Shown: positions 10,957-21,954, counted from the stretch's first letter. The stretch: 64,000 nt of DNA from Vespa crabro (GCF_910589235.1 NC_060970.1:4161987-4225986); one strand, 5' to 3'. A program made the numbers and translations. Notes: generated from the sequence alone by a model not told the origin.

Positions 10957-11138
10957 ATGGCGTTCATCCATCTTCTTGCTCGTTCATCTTCTTCTTCGTC
11001 TTCGTCTTCTTTCATTCTGTATCAAGATATGTATGTACTTACGTTCAAGAATTCGATTAGATATTAGAAGAAAGAAAAAAAAAAGGGAGAAAAATAAAAA
11101 GAAAATGCGAATTTCTATTGTGACTCGTGATTGAAATG

Positions 11139-11166
11139 CATATACACACACATATATACACACACA

Positions 11167-11207
<41 letters not shown>
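11139..11207. repeat. Compound (CA)n(TA)n microsatellite
   Basis: Interrupted CA stretch followed by perfect TA at about 11168-11207. Confidence 0.95.
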
Positions 11208-11208
<1 letters not shown>

Positions 11209-11233
11209 TTTGATACCGAAAGAAGATGAATCA

Positions 11234-11413
11234 GATTAAATACGTCGATTAAGGAAATCGGTGGGTTCGATTGATTCAATTAATACCGTTCGATTTAATT
11301 GTTCAAAATCGATCGAAATTGATTTTTAATTGGATTAACGGATTAACGAAATATTAGAAGGAATGAAATCGATCGAAGTCAAAGATTAATCCGGTCGGTT
11401 TATTACTCGATTA
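11234..11413. promoter_or_regulatory. Cluster of homeodomain-type sites
   Basis: GATTA occurs at 11234, 11247, 11333, 11341, 11384 and 11409. Three of these fit the K50 (Bicoid/Orthodenticle class) core: GGATTA at 11332 and 11340, and TAATCC at 11387. Further TAAT/ATTA cores lie between them. Enhancer function is inferred from clustering; AT-rich DNA produces such sites at a fair background rate. Confidence 0.25.
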
Positions 11414-12140
11414 ACTCCCACGAGGTTTATGAAGATATCCATTTCCTTGGCCGAGCTAACTACAGTGATCAAGGATTCTCAAAATATATGTATATATATT
11501 TTATAGATATATATATATATATATCCTCTCGTCCCAACTAATGACCGGTCGACTCAACGCAATTAACTCCTTCCGTTGGTCTTCCATCGTGATCCATCGA
11601 AGACAATTTAGATCAATTGTCATTAGTTTTCTAGCTTGGGAAAGAAATAAAATTCATTACGAGTTTGTTGGTTCGAATCAGAATTAAACATATTGATCGA
11701 ACGATCGAACCAAATCGAGTAAAATTATTTCTTGATCCTTTTTCGAGATATCATTCGTACTTTATATTTCGAGATACGTGTTCGTTCTAGAGAATAAGAA
11801 AGGTCGGAATGGGAATGTGTGGATGCATGGAGGGGAGGAGTCTCAGAGACAGAATATTCCTCCCTCCCTCCCGCCCGCCCGACCCTCTTGGTTTCTCTTA
11901 CTCCACTCCTTTCCCCACCACCTCACCCACTTTATGTTTTATGCGATAGATCAGCTGGTGGAGGCTGTCATACGGATGTGCGCGTTCCAGGGATAAAGTA
12001 AGATAGACGGATACCTTCGTATATGCGGATACGCTGCGGATAAATTCAACGTTACGTCCCGCGGCTTTGCCAGTTTTACCTATACATTCCTCTCGCCCGT
12101 TTCCTCCCTCCTCTTCTCCTCTTCCACCACCTTACATTTT
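11414..12140. other. AT-rich unique sequence, no gene recognised
   Basis: Contains a short (TA)n at 11506-11524 and an inverted repeat GACAATT/AATTGTC at 11602-11621 with a 6-base loop. Sequence becomes pyrimidine-rich after about 11860. No coding signal is seen. Confidence 0.6.
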
Positions 12141-12148
12141 CTCTTACT

Positions 12149-12189
12149 CTTTCTCTCTCTCTCGCTCTCTCTCTCGCTCTCTCTTTCTC
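12149..12189. repeat. (CT)n tract
   Basis: CT repeat with periodic CTCG interruptions. Confidence 0.93.
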
Positions 12190-12340
12190 AGCATCCTGTA
12201 TCCTCCTACGCTTTTCCCCAAGTATACTTCTCTATGCGTGCATTCGTCCCGTATCGCTGTGCGACGATATCGTTACTTTTCTTCCTCTCGCGAGAGGTGG
12301 AAAGAGGGTAAAGGGAAAAGGACTAAAGGGTGGGAAGTTA

Positions 12341-12447
12341 CAAAAAAATAAAAAAATTAAAAAAAAAAAAAAAAATAAAAAGTAAAAAAGTGTAAAAAAA
12401 AAAAGAAAAAGAAAGAAAGAAAGGGAGGGAAAAAAAAAGGAAAAAGT
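12341..12447. repeat. A-rich tract
   Basis: Interrupted poly-A with T and G substitutions; the longest pure A-run is about 17 bases. Confidence 0.9.
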
Positions 12448-12646
12448 TAGGTGGAACAAGCGAAGGGCGATTCGAGGGGTAAAGGAGGAAGGTAGGAAGG
12501 AAAGAAAAAAAGTCTCCCATCTCGAGAAGAGGCAAACCGTGCAAAATTTTTCCCTTTTCTCGTACCTCGTCGTCCTAGCCTAGGAGATTAAGGAAGGACG
12601 GTGCCGCGGAAAAACGCTTCGGTTGGATCAGCCATAAATTACACTG

Positions 12647-12690
12647 TAGAGAGAGAGAGAGAGAGAGTGAGAGAGAGAGAGAGAGAGAGT
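12647..12690. repeat. (GA)n microsatellite
   Basis: GA tract with one GTGA interruption; a second short GA tract follows at about 12728-12743. Confidence 0.95.
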
Positions 12691-12744
12691 AGTTTCCCGC
12701 TACGACGATCGTTATTCGCGCTTGCGGAGAGAAAGAGAGAGAGG

Positions 12745-13100
12745 TAATGTAAGTACGCGGGGAAGGAGAAGGGAGGAGAAGTTATCTACGTTCGACCGAA
12801 TATTAATGTAACGATAATATTAAAGATATATTTATCTATCGCATATCGTTCAACTATATTAAACAAAATATATCATTATACTTGAATAATATTAAACGTT
12901 TCGATCATGAACGCATGTCCTTTTTATACGAGTATTCAGTCGGTCGACGAATCACGGACGTCGACGTGGTGGCAAGCTTTCCCGGAGAAAGAGGATTTGT
13001 TATTCTTGAGCATAGTCGGAGTAAAGTGTCGGTGCCGTGCACCTTCCAGGGAATGGATGCATAAAACATAGGAATAGATAGTGGCGCTCAGATGCGGACT
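12745..13100. other. Unique sequence, no gene recognised
   Basis: AT-rich to about 12900, then moderately GC-rich and CpG-containing. A 60-codon frame at 12882 has no recognisable features. Confidence 0.55.
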
Positions 13101-13101
13101 A

Positions 13102-13142
13102 CCCGCCCAACCCTCAACCCACAAACCCTCAACCCCCAACCC
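13102..13142 (-). other. Quadruplex-forming G-run cluster (minus strand)
   Basis: Seven runs of at least three C on the plus strand (starting 13102, 13106, 13111, 13118, 13126, 13133 and 13140) lie within 41 bases, separated by 1 to 5 bases. On the minus strand this satisfies the standard G-quadruplex pattern. Repeated TTGGG/TTGAGGG on that strand is telomere-like in appearance, but it is not the insect TTAGG repeat. Confidence 0.75.
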
Positions 13143-13515
13143 AACCTACGTTCCGGATCTACGAGGTAAAAACCAAGCCCGAATATGACGTATGCATGCG
13201 AATACAGAAACGTATCCTTTTCTACCCTCCGTTTCTACACCGCGGCTGTTCGTTCGCCCTTCCTCCGCCGCCCTTCTCCCCATTTCCACCCTCCATCACC
13301 CACCACCATTTCCTCCTCCCTCTTTTACCCTTCTTCTCTTTCCTACTTCTCCTCGCTAGGCACTACCTTTGTCTCTTTTATTGGTGTTCTCCGGAGAATT
13401 GATAACGGCGGAACGCCGCCATGAGTACGCTAATCGTACTCGAAAGGATACTCGAGACTGCCGCGGTATTTTTCGCGATTTTTCACCATTTCTATCTTTC
13501 CCTTTCTATCTTCCT

Positions 13516-13519
<4 letters not shown>

Positions 13520-13546
<27 letters not shown>
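13520..13546. repeat. (CT)n microsatellite
   Basis: CT tract of about 27 bases inside a broader pyrimidine-rich region (13230-13570). Confidence 0.95.
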
Positions 13547-13722
13547 CCTAACCCTCCTCTCTTTTTTCATCGTAGTAACCCTCCGTTCTTTACTCGATAT
13601 TTACTTGAGCCATACATACGTGCATATACCTATGCCTTTTACGTCGAGCAGACGGCACCGTTTTCAATGAAAATTCTCTATAACGATATATACTTTCCTA
13701 CATATAAGTACCTATCTATATC

Positions 13723-13723
13723 T

Positions 13724-13759
<36 letters not shown>
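13723..13759. repeat. Compound (CA)n(TA)n
   Basis: About 12 CA units followed directly by TA units. Confidence 0.95.
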
Positions 13760-13998
13760 CTTTCTCGATCTGTATGTGTGTATATGTATCGCCAGTGCCT
13801 TTTAATTATTCGTTTTAACAGCGTTCTCGATCTCTCTGAACAATTCTATTTTAAAAGACGATATATGTAATAACTTAAGCAAAAATGAATAATCGTTATA
13901 GGAATTGACAAAATGTACGTGGACGAAAAATTGGTTGCCTTTTAAATCTTGTAATAGGATCTTTCTTTTTTTTCCCCCTCCCTCCTATCCCTTTGCTC

Positions 13999-14043
13999 CT
14001 ATCTATCTATCTTTCTTTCTTCCTTTCTTTCTTTCTTCCTTTC
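13999..14043. repeat. (ATCT)n / (TTTC)n tract
   Basis: Tetranucleotide ATCT units grade into TTTC units. Confidence 0.9.
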
Positions 14044-14222
14044 ATCCTCTTTATCCCAATTCTATCCGAATATCCTCGGTTCGAGCACGAAACGAATGAC
14101 ACCGGCAGATTGTTCCTGTCATTCCGCACCCGACTAGGACTGACGTCTCTCGGCGATCATCCGGGATACGGAGAATGGACGATGCAATTTCGTTAAACGT
14201 CTCCTCCTCCGAGGAGTGCCGT

Positions 14223-14257
14223 ACGACGACGACGACGACGAAGACGACGACGACGAC
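14223..14257. repeat. (ACG)n triplet repeat
   Basis: ACG/GAC triplets with one AAG interruption, followed by a G-run and a purine tract to about 14330. Confidence 0.94.
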
Positions 14258-14334
14258 GGGGGGGAAGAAAAAAAAAAAGGAACAAGAGAGAGAGAGACAG
14301 AGGGAGGGAGGGAAAAGGAAAAAACTCGAGGAAA

Positions 14335-15166
14335 TCTCTGAAGTAGAGCGCACGTCAGCTTCCGGACGGATAATTGAATTTTAATTTTGTAATTTCTCCA
14401 GGTGCAGAGAGATTCTTCCGCCTTTAACTCAATGCCAATTTGGTGGATAATATCGGGATCTGTCAGTGACAGTAGCTCTGTTTCGATTTATCGTAACGTC
14501 AACGTCCGTTTTTCTTCTTCTTATCTTTCGAATGTATAAAACGTGACTACTAGTAGTTATTAACTAACACCAACATGAAAACGAAACGAACGAAAACTCT
14601 TTTGTATAATTTATTTCAGTAACAGAAAGAAGTTATCTAATCTCGTTGAAGTTTTAGCTTTTTCATTCTTGCCATTTTAATTCCCTCCCCCTCTTTTACA
14701 TACACACGAGCACACAAACAGAGACTCGCTCGAATCTTCTTCCTCACCTCCCCCTTAACCCCACACACATCAACCACTCACTTCGTAGACAGGGAGAGAC
14801 GGGAGGGGAAAGGTTGAAGGAAACGTTCGTATATATCCATACCTTTCAGTTTGTGTTTGCTTAACCAATCACGACGAATGAAAATCAACGACTTCGTTCC
14901 CGAGATCGTCCCGAGACGACGTCCGAGGGAAACGTCATCAGGCAAACCTTGTAATTTTGATCATTTGACCGCTTATAATCCACTGCCCATGGTTCTTACC
15001 ACAGGATTTATTTGTCCGGTCACAGAAAGCTCAGTAGTCTCAGAATCTTGATATAATATCGTACGTAGATATATATATATATATATAAATGTGCGAAGCA
15101 ATCGACGTAATAAATATATACAGACCATGTAAAATAAGAACATTTTTGAAGAACTTTTTAAAATCC

Positions 15167-15200
<34 letters not shown>

Positions 15201-15780
15201 TAATATGTTTATTGAATAATTATCTATTATTGCATTAAACGAAACTACTCGGTAATTATAATATTCTAATACGAGACCAATCTATTGCAGTAGTTGGATA
15301 TAATTTCGATTCAGATCTCTCAAGATGGAAATAAGATAGTAGAGATGAAAATCACGAAGGATGGATAGATGAATCGAACGACGAAGTGAGATCAGAATGT
15401 TTAACGTCGGTGAGAGTACCAACCAGGAGTTACGTCTGTTTTACAGTTAACGAGGAATTCGCACGGTCCGTTTCGGGTTCTACCGATTACGTTCATTCGT
15501 CACTGACAGAAGGAACATCGATTAACGTTACCCAGGAGTACGCCGCAATCTGTCTGCGATGCGAAACGCCGACGTTTGCCGCGGTATCGCACGAGCTAAG
15601 AGAGGTCTTACATTGGTGGACGTTATGACGCGGAAGGATAACGCTCGTGACTCTGTAACCTCGCGGACTCTATTTCATCTTCGCGAATAAGAGCTGCTAG
15701 CGTTAGCGCGAGCTTCCTCCTTCTTTGCTGATATCGATCGGTTTTATTCATCCCTCCTTGTTAGAAGGTCACGTCGAGAA
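14335..15780. other. Unique sequence with two TA tracts, no gene recognised
   Basis: TA tracts lie at 15068-15087 and 15169-15197. A CpG-rich unique block at about 15386-15700 carries an 80-codon frame that begins with GTG rather than ATG. It shows no clear splice-site pair and no known domain, so I do not call it. Confidence 0.55.
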
Positions 15781-15782
15781 CG

Positions 15783-15786
<4 letters not shown>

Positions 15787-15815
<29 letters not shown>
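15787..15815. repeat. (GA)n microsatellite
   Basis: Perfect GA tract of about 29 bases. Confidence 0.95.
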
Positions 15816-15819
<4 letters not shown>

Positions 15820-16064
15820 TGCAAGGCAGAATAATACTTAAAAGAAAAAGTTCATTGGACATGAACCGTGGCGATCGTAACCGTTCGTGCAGAGGAAAAT
15901 GGACGGTCGTTAATCGTATAACACGAACCGTCTCCTTATTAGATTTCTATCCATTGTAAAATGAACCTAATCAATTCTTCTTTCGTATTTCTACAAATAT
16001 TCATAATGATCGTTAATTACGTATAAAATTATCAGAATAAATATTAGCGCGACGTAATTCTGGA

Positions 16065-16125
16065 GAAAAAAGAAATGAAAGAAAGAAAGAAAGAAAAAAA
16101 AAAAAACATAAAACAAAAAAAAAGA
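16065..16125. repeat. (GAAA)n and A-rich tract
   Basis: GAAA units passing into interrupted poly-A. Confidence 0.9.
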
Positions 16126-16373
16126 TAAATCCAAATGATATTCATCGCCTGAAGAAGATGTAGTTCGATCGTATAGAGTTATTTATTCAATGATTCGCAA
16201 TTGATCATTCACTGACACTATTCTGTCCTTATTCTTTTTTCTCTATCTCTTACTCTCTTTACAAAGAAAAATAAAATGCAAAGGTAGAAACAACAAACAA
16301 CAAGAAATAAAAAGTACAAAATTTAAAATACAAAAAAAAGAAAAACAAATGGAATGGGGAAATGCGTTGGTAG

Positions 16374-16377
<4 letters not shown>

Positions 16378-16405
<28 letters not shown>

Positions 16406-16448
16406 CAGAAAAGAAAAAAAAACAAAAAAAAAAAAAAGAAAAAAAAAA
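16378..16448. repeat. Poly-A tract
   Basis: About 28 uninterrupted A at 16378-16405, then A-rich with single C and G. No retroelement body or target-site duplication is evident upstream. Confidence 0.92.
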
Positions 16449-16649
16449 CAGAGCCGGCCTTTACGTGAGGATCCCCGAGCCACGTTCGAAGGGAGGACTA
16501 TCGTAGTAGATAATTCAGCGCGTATCTCGGTAGCAGCTCGTCCCTACTGTTGGCTGCCGTGTTGCGTCGGCTAAATCACAAAGAGACGCAAACCCCAAGC
16601 AAGCAATGTAGAATGTTCCGTTCCACGGGCTATCGTCTCACGTTGCGTA

Positions 16650-16712
16650 GAGATGAAGGAGGATGAGGATGAGGATGAAAAGGAGGAGGACGAGGAGGAG
16701 GATGAAGAGGAG
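16650..16712. repeat. (GATGAG)n/(GAG)n purine triplet tract
   Basis: GATGAG units pass into GAG/GAC triplets. Confidence 0.9.
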
Positions 16713-16770
16713 AAACGGGAGATTCTGTTCCCGGAGGAAGAAATATGCTGGATGTGCGATAGAGACAGAA

Positions 16771-16792
16771 TTAAGAGATAGAGAAAGAGATA

Positions 16793-16827
<35 letters not shown>
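16771..16827. repeat. (GA)n microsatellite
   Basis: GA tract, imperfect at its start and perfect at about 16795-16826. Confidence 0.95.
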
Positions 16828-16830
<3 letters not shown>

Positions 16831-16951
16831 GGGAGGGGGAGAGGAAAGAGGGGGTTGGGGATGAAACAAGAGTCGAACAACAAGACACGAGATTGCTGGA
16901 CGGACCGCGAAAGGTTGGCGCCATCGCGTGATTACCAATTTGGAATTACCT

Positions 16952-17054
16952 GCTTCCCCCTCCCTCCCTCCCTCCTCCTCCTCCTCCACCGCCACCTTCC
17001 TTCCACCTCGACCTCCACCTCCAACTCTCTTCTCCACCTTCTTCACCTCCTCCT
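16952..17054. repeat. (CCT)n/(CCA)n pyrimidine-rich tract
   Basis: About 100 bases of CCT, CCA and CCTT triplets, nearly purine-free. Confidence 0.9.
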
Positions 17055-17155
17055 GGCAATACGCTCGAGACGAAGAGAGGACGGATTATCGAGGAAACGA
17101 CGACGGATGCCTACCGTCCGTCCGACTTTATTTCTGCAGCGTGCGGTGTTCTTCC

Positions 17156-17159
<4 letters not shown>

Positions 17160-17201
<42 letters not shown>

Positions 17202-17202
17202 A
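17160..17202. repeat. (GA)n microsatellite
   Basis: GA tract, perfect at 17160-17194, then GAAA-interrupted. Confidence 0.95.
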
Positions 17203-17499
17203 GCCATACTTCTTGACTGCTTGTGCACGAGCGTCTTTCACGAAAGATGTAGGCTCGATGGCGCGTAACACAGTCGTTTATTGTCCGAGGAAATGGTCAT
17301 AGATTTTAACCTGCGACGTATCGTTTCGTGGAACGAGCTTGGTTTTCTATTTTCGGTCGTTGATTTCATTTAGGCATTATGCTATTTCCGTTTCTAGTTA
17401 ACATTGTCTAGAACTCGTTAACGTGAAAAATTAATGTTGGACAGACGGAATGAATAACACGTGATATTGTGATATCTTGGGAAAAAGCTTATTTCTTTT

Positions 17500-17549
17500 A
17501 TATATGTATATATATACACACTCCATGTATCGGTATATATATATATATA
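17500..17549. repeat. Short (TA)n tracts
   Basis: Interrupted TA stretches, the second at 17534-17549. Confidence 0.88.
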
Positions 17550-17858
17550 ATACAAATAAAAGATTAGGTAATTACGAAAATAAATGATTACTGGGCCCAT
17601 CGTGAAGAATTCCAAGAAGGAAGATTAAGAAACGAAGAGGATAAAACTTCGAATACCGTTATAGGACGATCTATCAAAAAGGTCCATCAAGAATCGACCA
17701 ATAATATCGATGACGAAGACCGCATTCCAGAAGCGTATCCGATGCCATTCATCAGCCAAACCTTCGTGTACATGATACATAAATACTAACACCACAGGAT
17801 TGGGATACACATGGTTATAGGCTGTCACGCACAAGTTAACTTTCCTTCTGTGTAGATA

Positions 17859-17860
<2 letters not shown>

Positions 17861-17925
<65 letters not shown>
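17861..17925. repeat. (TC)32 microsatellite
   Basis: Perfect TC tract of 65 bases, one of the two longest in the window. Confidence 0.97.
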
Positions 17926-17931
<6 letters not shown>

Positions 17932-18112
17932 GTATGTGTATATGTTTGTGTATCTATGTGAAAACGTTCAAGGAATGTGTAGGTGCGTGTTGGGGAGCAT
18001 GGCAGTGGCAAGACACTGATTGAATTGAAGTAATATCAGGAGCAGTGAGTAATGATCACCTCGGATTCAAATGTAGCCCTGCCGGTGATTCCAGAGAGAG
18101 AAAGATAGATAG

Positions 18113-18114
<2 letters not shown>

Positions 18115-18143
<29 letters not shown>
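18115..18143. repeat. (GA)n microsatellite
   Basis: GA tract immediately upstream of an alternating purine-pyrimidine CG run. Confidence 0.95.
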
Positions 18144-18144
<1 letters not shown>

Positions 18145-18146
<2 letters not shown>

Positions 18147-18310
18147 TGCGCGCGCGCGTCCGAACGTCGTCGTTCGTATGATCGTCGTCGTGAGTGAAGC
18201 ACGTTAGAATATTGTGTGCCTCGTGAGTTTCAACCTGTATCCTTGTATAATGCGTCTGAGTTGATTTCTAAGTGTGTTAGTGCGGATCAGATAGTGTGCA
18301 GTCATGCCAG
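18145..18310 (+). promoter_or_regulatory. Possible promoter / first-exon region
   Basis: A CG-alternating run at 18145-18158 follows the GA tract, and CpG-rich sequence continues to about 18200. A stretch with 5'-UTR-like composition then leads to an ATG at 18304. This is the start ATGCCAG followed by GTGATT, which fits a splice-donor consensus. GTGAGT also occurs at about 18190 and 18220. If a gene starts here, the rest lies downstream. There is no direct evidence of transcription and the product is not recognisable. Confidence 0.2.
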
Positions 18311-19410
18311 GTGATTATATCGCATTATATGAGAAGTCTGCTACTGTGTACTCAGTCCTCGCGAAGGAACATCGGGACCCTTCCCCCCTTTTCCCCTACC
18401 CTATACTCTCCCATTCCCTCATCACCACTACTTTCCTCTTCTTCTTACTATCGTCCACGTCGATGGAAAACTATTGTCCAGGTTAGGTTTACCAGTATCC
18501 CACCGCTCTTGCCTCTCCTACCGATGAAAAATTTCTTCTTCTCAGGTGTATCGAAAGGAGGAGAAGAGAGAAAAAGACAGAGAGAGAGAATTCACTTTAG
18601 AAATCTTATCTGTTCCTTTTAGTTAGAAATAATAAAGTTTTAATGATCGTAAGGATAGTAGTAATATATGGATTAACCTTTTTATTTTCTCAATCTATTC
18701 CGTAAGTGTGTAAATAAGAATTCAGATACGAGCAAGAACTCGTATAGCGTTATTATATATACATATTAAAAAAAAAAAAAGGAAGAAAATAAAAAGGAAG
18801 AAGAAGAAATAGAAGAAGAAAAAGATAAATTCGAAATAATATAATTTAATTAAGAAAAATTATTTCTCTTGGAGAACTCTCGTGGGAAAGTCTCTATCGC
18901 GGGGCCTTTGTTCGTACAAAGGTTAAGATCGCGTATAGGGCCCTTACGAATCGGCATAAGGTGTCGGGTAAGACACTTGACTCGAGAAGGGAACCTGGAT
19001 ACGCGGATTCAAGCGGGTCCGAGCATCGGAGTCAATAAGATCCCTGCCGGGTGTATAGGCGCGGTCCGGGTGGTCCGTTGCTCCTGGGCACTTGGGACCT
19101 GTAGGCCCATAGCAAGACGGAGAGAGAGAACGAAGAAAGAAAGAAATAGAATGAGAAAGAAAGAGAGAGAGGATAGGGATCCAACACGCTCGCACCTCCT
19201 GTACTCCTCTTTTATTCGTCTGACGCGTAAGACAATGTGTGTGCCTCTCTTCCCGCATCTGATTGATACGCGATACTATCCGCCTATCGTGAGCATCATA
19301 CTATATCAAATATACCGGTCTGAATTAAAAAGTATCAATAACAATTTTTCTATTAGATCTTTTCTAATGAATAAAAGATATAACAAAAATTTATATACGC
19401 ACGTGTGTGT
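18311..19410. other. Unique sequence with a GC-rich island, no gene recognised
   Basis: Pyrimidine-rich at 18370-18550 and A-rich at 18769-18830. A notably GC-rich, CpG-rich non-repetitive block lies at about 18880-19115. The long open frame over that block starts at TTG, runs into a TA repeat and is not a credible gene. The block itself is unexplained. Confidence 0.55.
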
Positions 19411-19414
19411 ATAC

Positions 19415-19415
<1 letters not shown>

Positions 19416-19457
<42 letters not shown>
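19416..19457. repeat. (TA)n microsatellite
   Basis: TA tract of about 42 bases. Confidence 0.97.
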
Positions 19458-19459
<2 letters not shown>

Positions 19460-19462
<3 letters not shown>

Positions 19463-20250
19463 TTTCTTATTTTTTATTGCATTTTTATTTATTGGTTTTT
19501 ATTTTTCAAGATGGAACATGTAAATTCTTGCGATAAGGATTTATCTGAATTAGACATACATTCAGGGAACGTATTCTAGACTCGATGAGAGCGAAGGCTC
19601 GCGTATCTTTCGCGACTGGCTTGAATTAGAAAGTCGTAAAGTTGCTGGTGATGTTTATAGAAACGTAAGATGAAAGTAAAGAGGAGGAGGTGAATTTTCG
19701 CGACGAAAGATTACGTCTCTTAAATAAACTTTATATGGATTATTTCCATTTGTACTCTCAAATAAGATTTGTTTTCATTATTTTTCATATCGCTAATTCG
19801 TCAATCTAAACTTACGAATATTAACTATCCGATAAAATCAATATCGATAAATAAGAGAACACGTTGAAGCTAATTGATAAATTAGAAAAATATCATAATT
19901 AATTTTTACCCTGTCGTTCGTCGATTTTTAACAGACACCCGGTGTGTATCATAACATCGTGATTTCAACGTAGAAACTCTCGAATGATATCTCTCCCGAC
20001 GTCTCCGACGCGATGATTTATCCGACGTAAGAAGACCGACTTGTATTACTAGCTATCCCCCTCCCCACCGCTATTTCTCTTTCTATCTCTCTTTCTCTAC
20101 CTGTTTCTTTTCCTTCTCCCTTCTCCCTCGTCTTTCCGCGTAAGTACTCTAAACAGAAGCTATTGTGATCGTCCGAGAAGAGATGGGACGTACCCCACGC
20201 ACGACGTCATGGATTAAACCGAACGATTTTGCCTCCGCAGTTATGAGTTA
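19460..20250. other. AT-rich unique sequence, no gene recognised
   Basis: Starts T-rich and is then unique. A C/T-rich stretch lies at about 20055-20135 and CpG increases after 20150. Confidence 0.55.
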
Positions 20251-20254
20251 CGGT

Positions 20255-20322
20255 GGCGTGCACGTAGGTGTGCACGCCTATGGGGCTATGGGGTTTGATC
20301 GTTCACCTTAGCTGCATATAAG
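20255..20322 (+). promoter_or_regulatory. Inverted repeat followed by TATA-like element
   Basis: GGCGTGCAC (20255-20263) and GTGCACGCC (20270-20278) are exact reverse complements around a 6-base spacer. TATAAG lies about 40 bases downstream at 20317-20322. The arrangement resembles an upstream dimer site plus TATA box, but no downstream gene is recognised. Confidence 0.3.
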
Positions 20323-20329
20323 AGAACAA

Positions 20330-20950
20330 CGAAGGTTCGCTCGTAACCTCTGATGAGGGTGGCCTCGGACAAAATATCTGACGGCCAACAACAGATAAGA
20401 TCAAAAAGCGTTATTTCATTTGCCGTACCTTTTCATGCGAAAATCGTTTCACAAACGGCAGATCTTCCGTTGCTCTTCGAAGGCCAAGCCACGAGAACGA
20501 TCGGACGCATCTTAACCGGTTTATGGTGTGTGTCTACCATAAAGGGACGTATCTACTGTTCGTATTCTTTGGTATTTGTATATATCTAAGTAGATAGATT
20601 GGTAACATTAGTGAAATATAGATTTCTTAAAACGTAATAATAGATGTGAAATTAACTTTTATCCTGATTCAAATATCGTGGTATATAATTATTATAAAAT
20701 TGATAATGGTGAGGGAGAGGAGGGTAGAGACCGTGGATTCGTTAAAATGAAATCGTCAATGGAATTGAAACGAATTATTTATGACGTGAGTAACATCATT
20801 TTCAACAATAAGATTATTTCCATTCTTTTTTTTTTTTTAATGTCGAACAACAAATCAACACGATACTATTCAACTTGACTTGACTCGACCGTTCGAGTTC
20901 ATTGAGTTCATCGAGTCATCGTCTGTTCGTTCGCGTGCACTACGACGTGT
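20330..20950. other. Unique sequence, no gene recognised
   Basis: Unique, becoming AT-rich after 20570, with a T-run near 20827. A 78-codon ATG frame at 20353 has no known similarity. Confidence 0.5.
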
Positions 20951-20953
20951 CAC

Positions 20954-20985
20954 GTGGTGGTGATGGTGGTGGTGGTGGTGGTGGT
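20954..20985. repeat. (TGG)n triplet repeat
   Basis: About ten TGG triplets with one TGA. Confidence 0.94.
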
Positions 20986-20989
20986 ACCT

Positions 20990-21950
20990 TAACCGCGATT
21001 CTATGCTCGACGTCCGCAAGTTGGACCGACCAACCTTCCGGTATAAATCCAAAGACGACTCGGAAGTACCGGCGTGCCGACTCGCAAACCGAAAACACGC
21101 AAAGCTTTCTCTACAAAGCAAAGCTTAAGGAAGTTGGGAACGACGCGTGTGCGAGCACACGTTCCACTATATTTACGTTGTTCCAATGAATTTCTTTGAA
21201 TCTTTTCTGATCTGTTGGATCTCATTCATTTTTTTTTTTCTTCCTTTCTTTCCTTTACATGATGTTCAAGTACTATGTCATTTATCATTGGAATTATTAT
21301 GTATCGTTTTATCGTCAGAAATCCATTTGAAATCAATGATCGTTTTACGTTCATTGTATCTTTTTTTGTTCTTTTACTTTTCTCCTTTTTCTTCTTTTTT
21401 TTATTTTTTTGTTTTTTTTACAGTCATTAGGATTTTAAAGGATAGTATATATATGTATATATACGTACGTAGAAAAATCCGATCGATTTGTCCCCATTCT
21501 TGATCGTGGTTCGATCAATTCCCTCCCGCCCCCCTTCCCCAAAAGGTGTGTCTCAAATGAATATGGTAGGCTATCTTATTGAGCTATCAATCGGCCGACT
21601 TTAACCCTTACGACGCCCTGAAACGACCGCACGATCCACGCTTCTTCGAACCTTTGATCTTCACCGACTCCGCTTCGCCGTGTGTAACTATATGTTGCAT
21701 TACGACTTCGCTGCACTTATTATTGCCCGTTGTACTATGGTCGAGCACAGAGGTTCTCATCGCTTTGAAACGATACCGAGAATATTTATTTGTCTAAGGA
21801 TCATGCAGAAACTTGATTGAACGACAGAAAGATCCGGCAACCTTTTCCATTTTGTAATAATTTTCATTAAAAGTTACATTCGCATTATTACCTTTGAATA
21901 TTTTGTCAATTAAATTTTTATAAACGTTTATATATTTTTAAACGTTCATA
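20990..21950. other. Unique sequence, no gene recognised
   Basis: CpG-rich block at about 20990-21180 ends in the palindrome CGTGTGC-GA-GCACACG (21146-21161). T-rich sequence runs 21225-21420, and a second moderately GC-rich block lies at 21590-21800. No convincing exon. Confidence 0.5.
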
Positions 21951-21951
21951 A

Positions 21952-21954
<3 letters not shown>

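Noticed and set aside
10644..11134. Overlapping Ser/Phe/Leu-rich frames up to 145 codons
   Set aside because: All lie on the pyrimidine tract with the CATCCT repeat; low complexity in every frame.
13102..13142. True telomere array
   Set aside because: Too short and too degenerate, and not TTAGG; kept only as a quadruplex motif.
15386..15628. 80-codon plus-strand frame of balanced composition
   Set aside because: It starts at GTG, and no acceptor/donor pair bounds it clearly.
16378..16405. Poly-A as a possible retroelement tail
   Set aside because: No element body, reverse-transcriptase remnant or target-site duplication was seen next to it; the same applies to 39828-39867.
18869..19579. 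236-codon plus-strand frame
   Set aside because: It opens at TTG, passes through a purine tract and a TA repeat (Tyr-Ile string) and has no ATG near the start.
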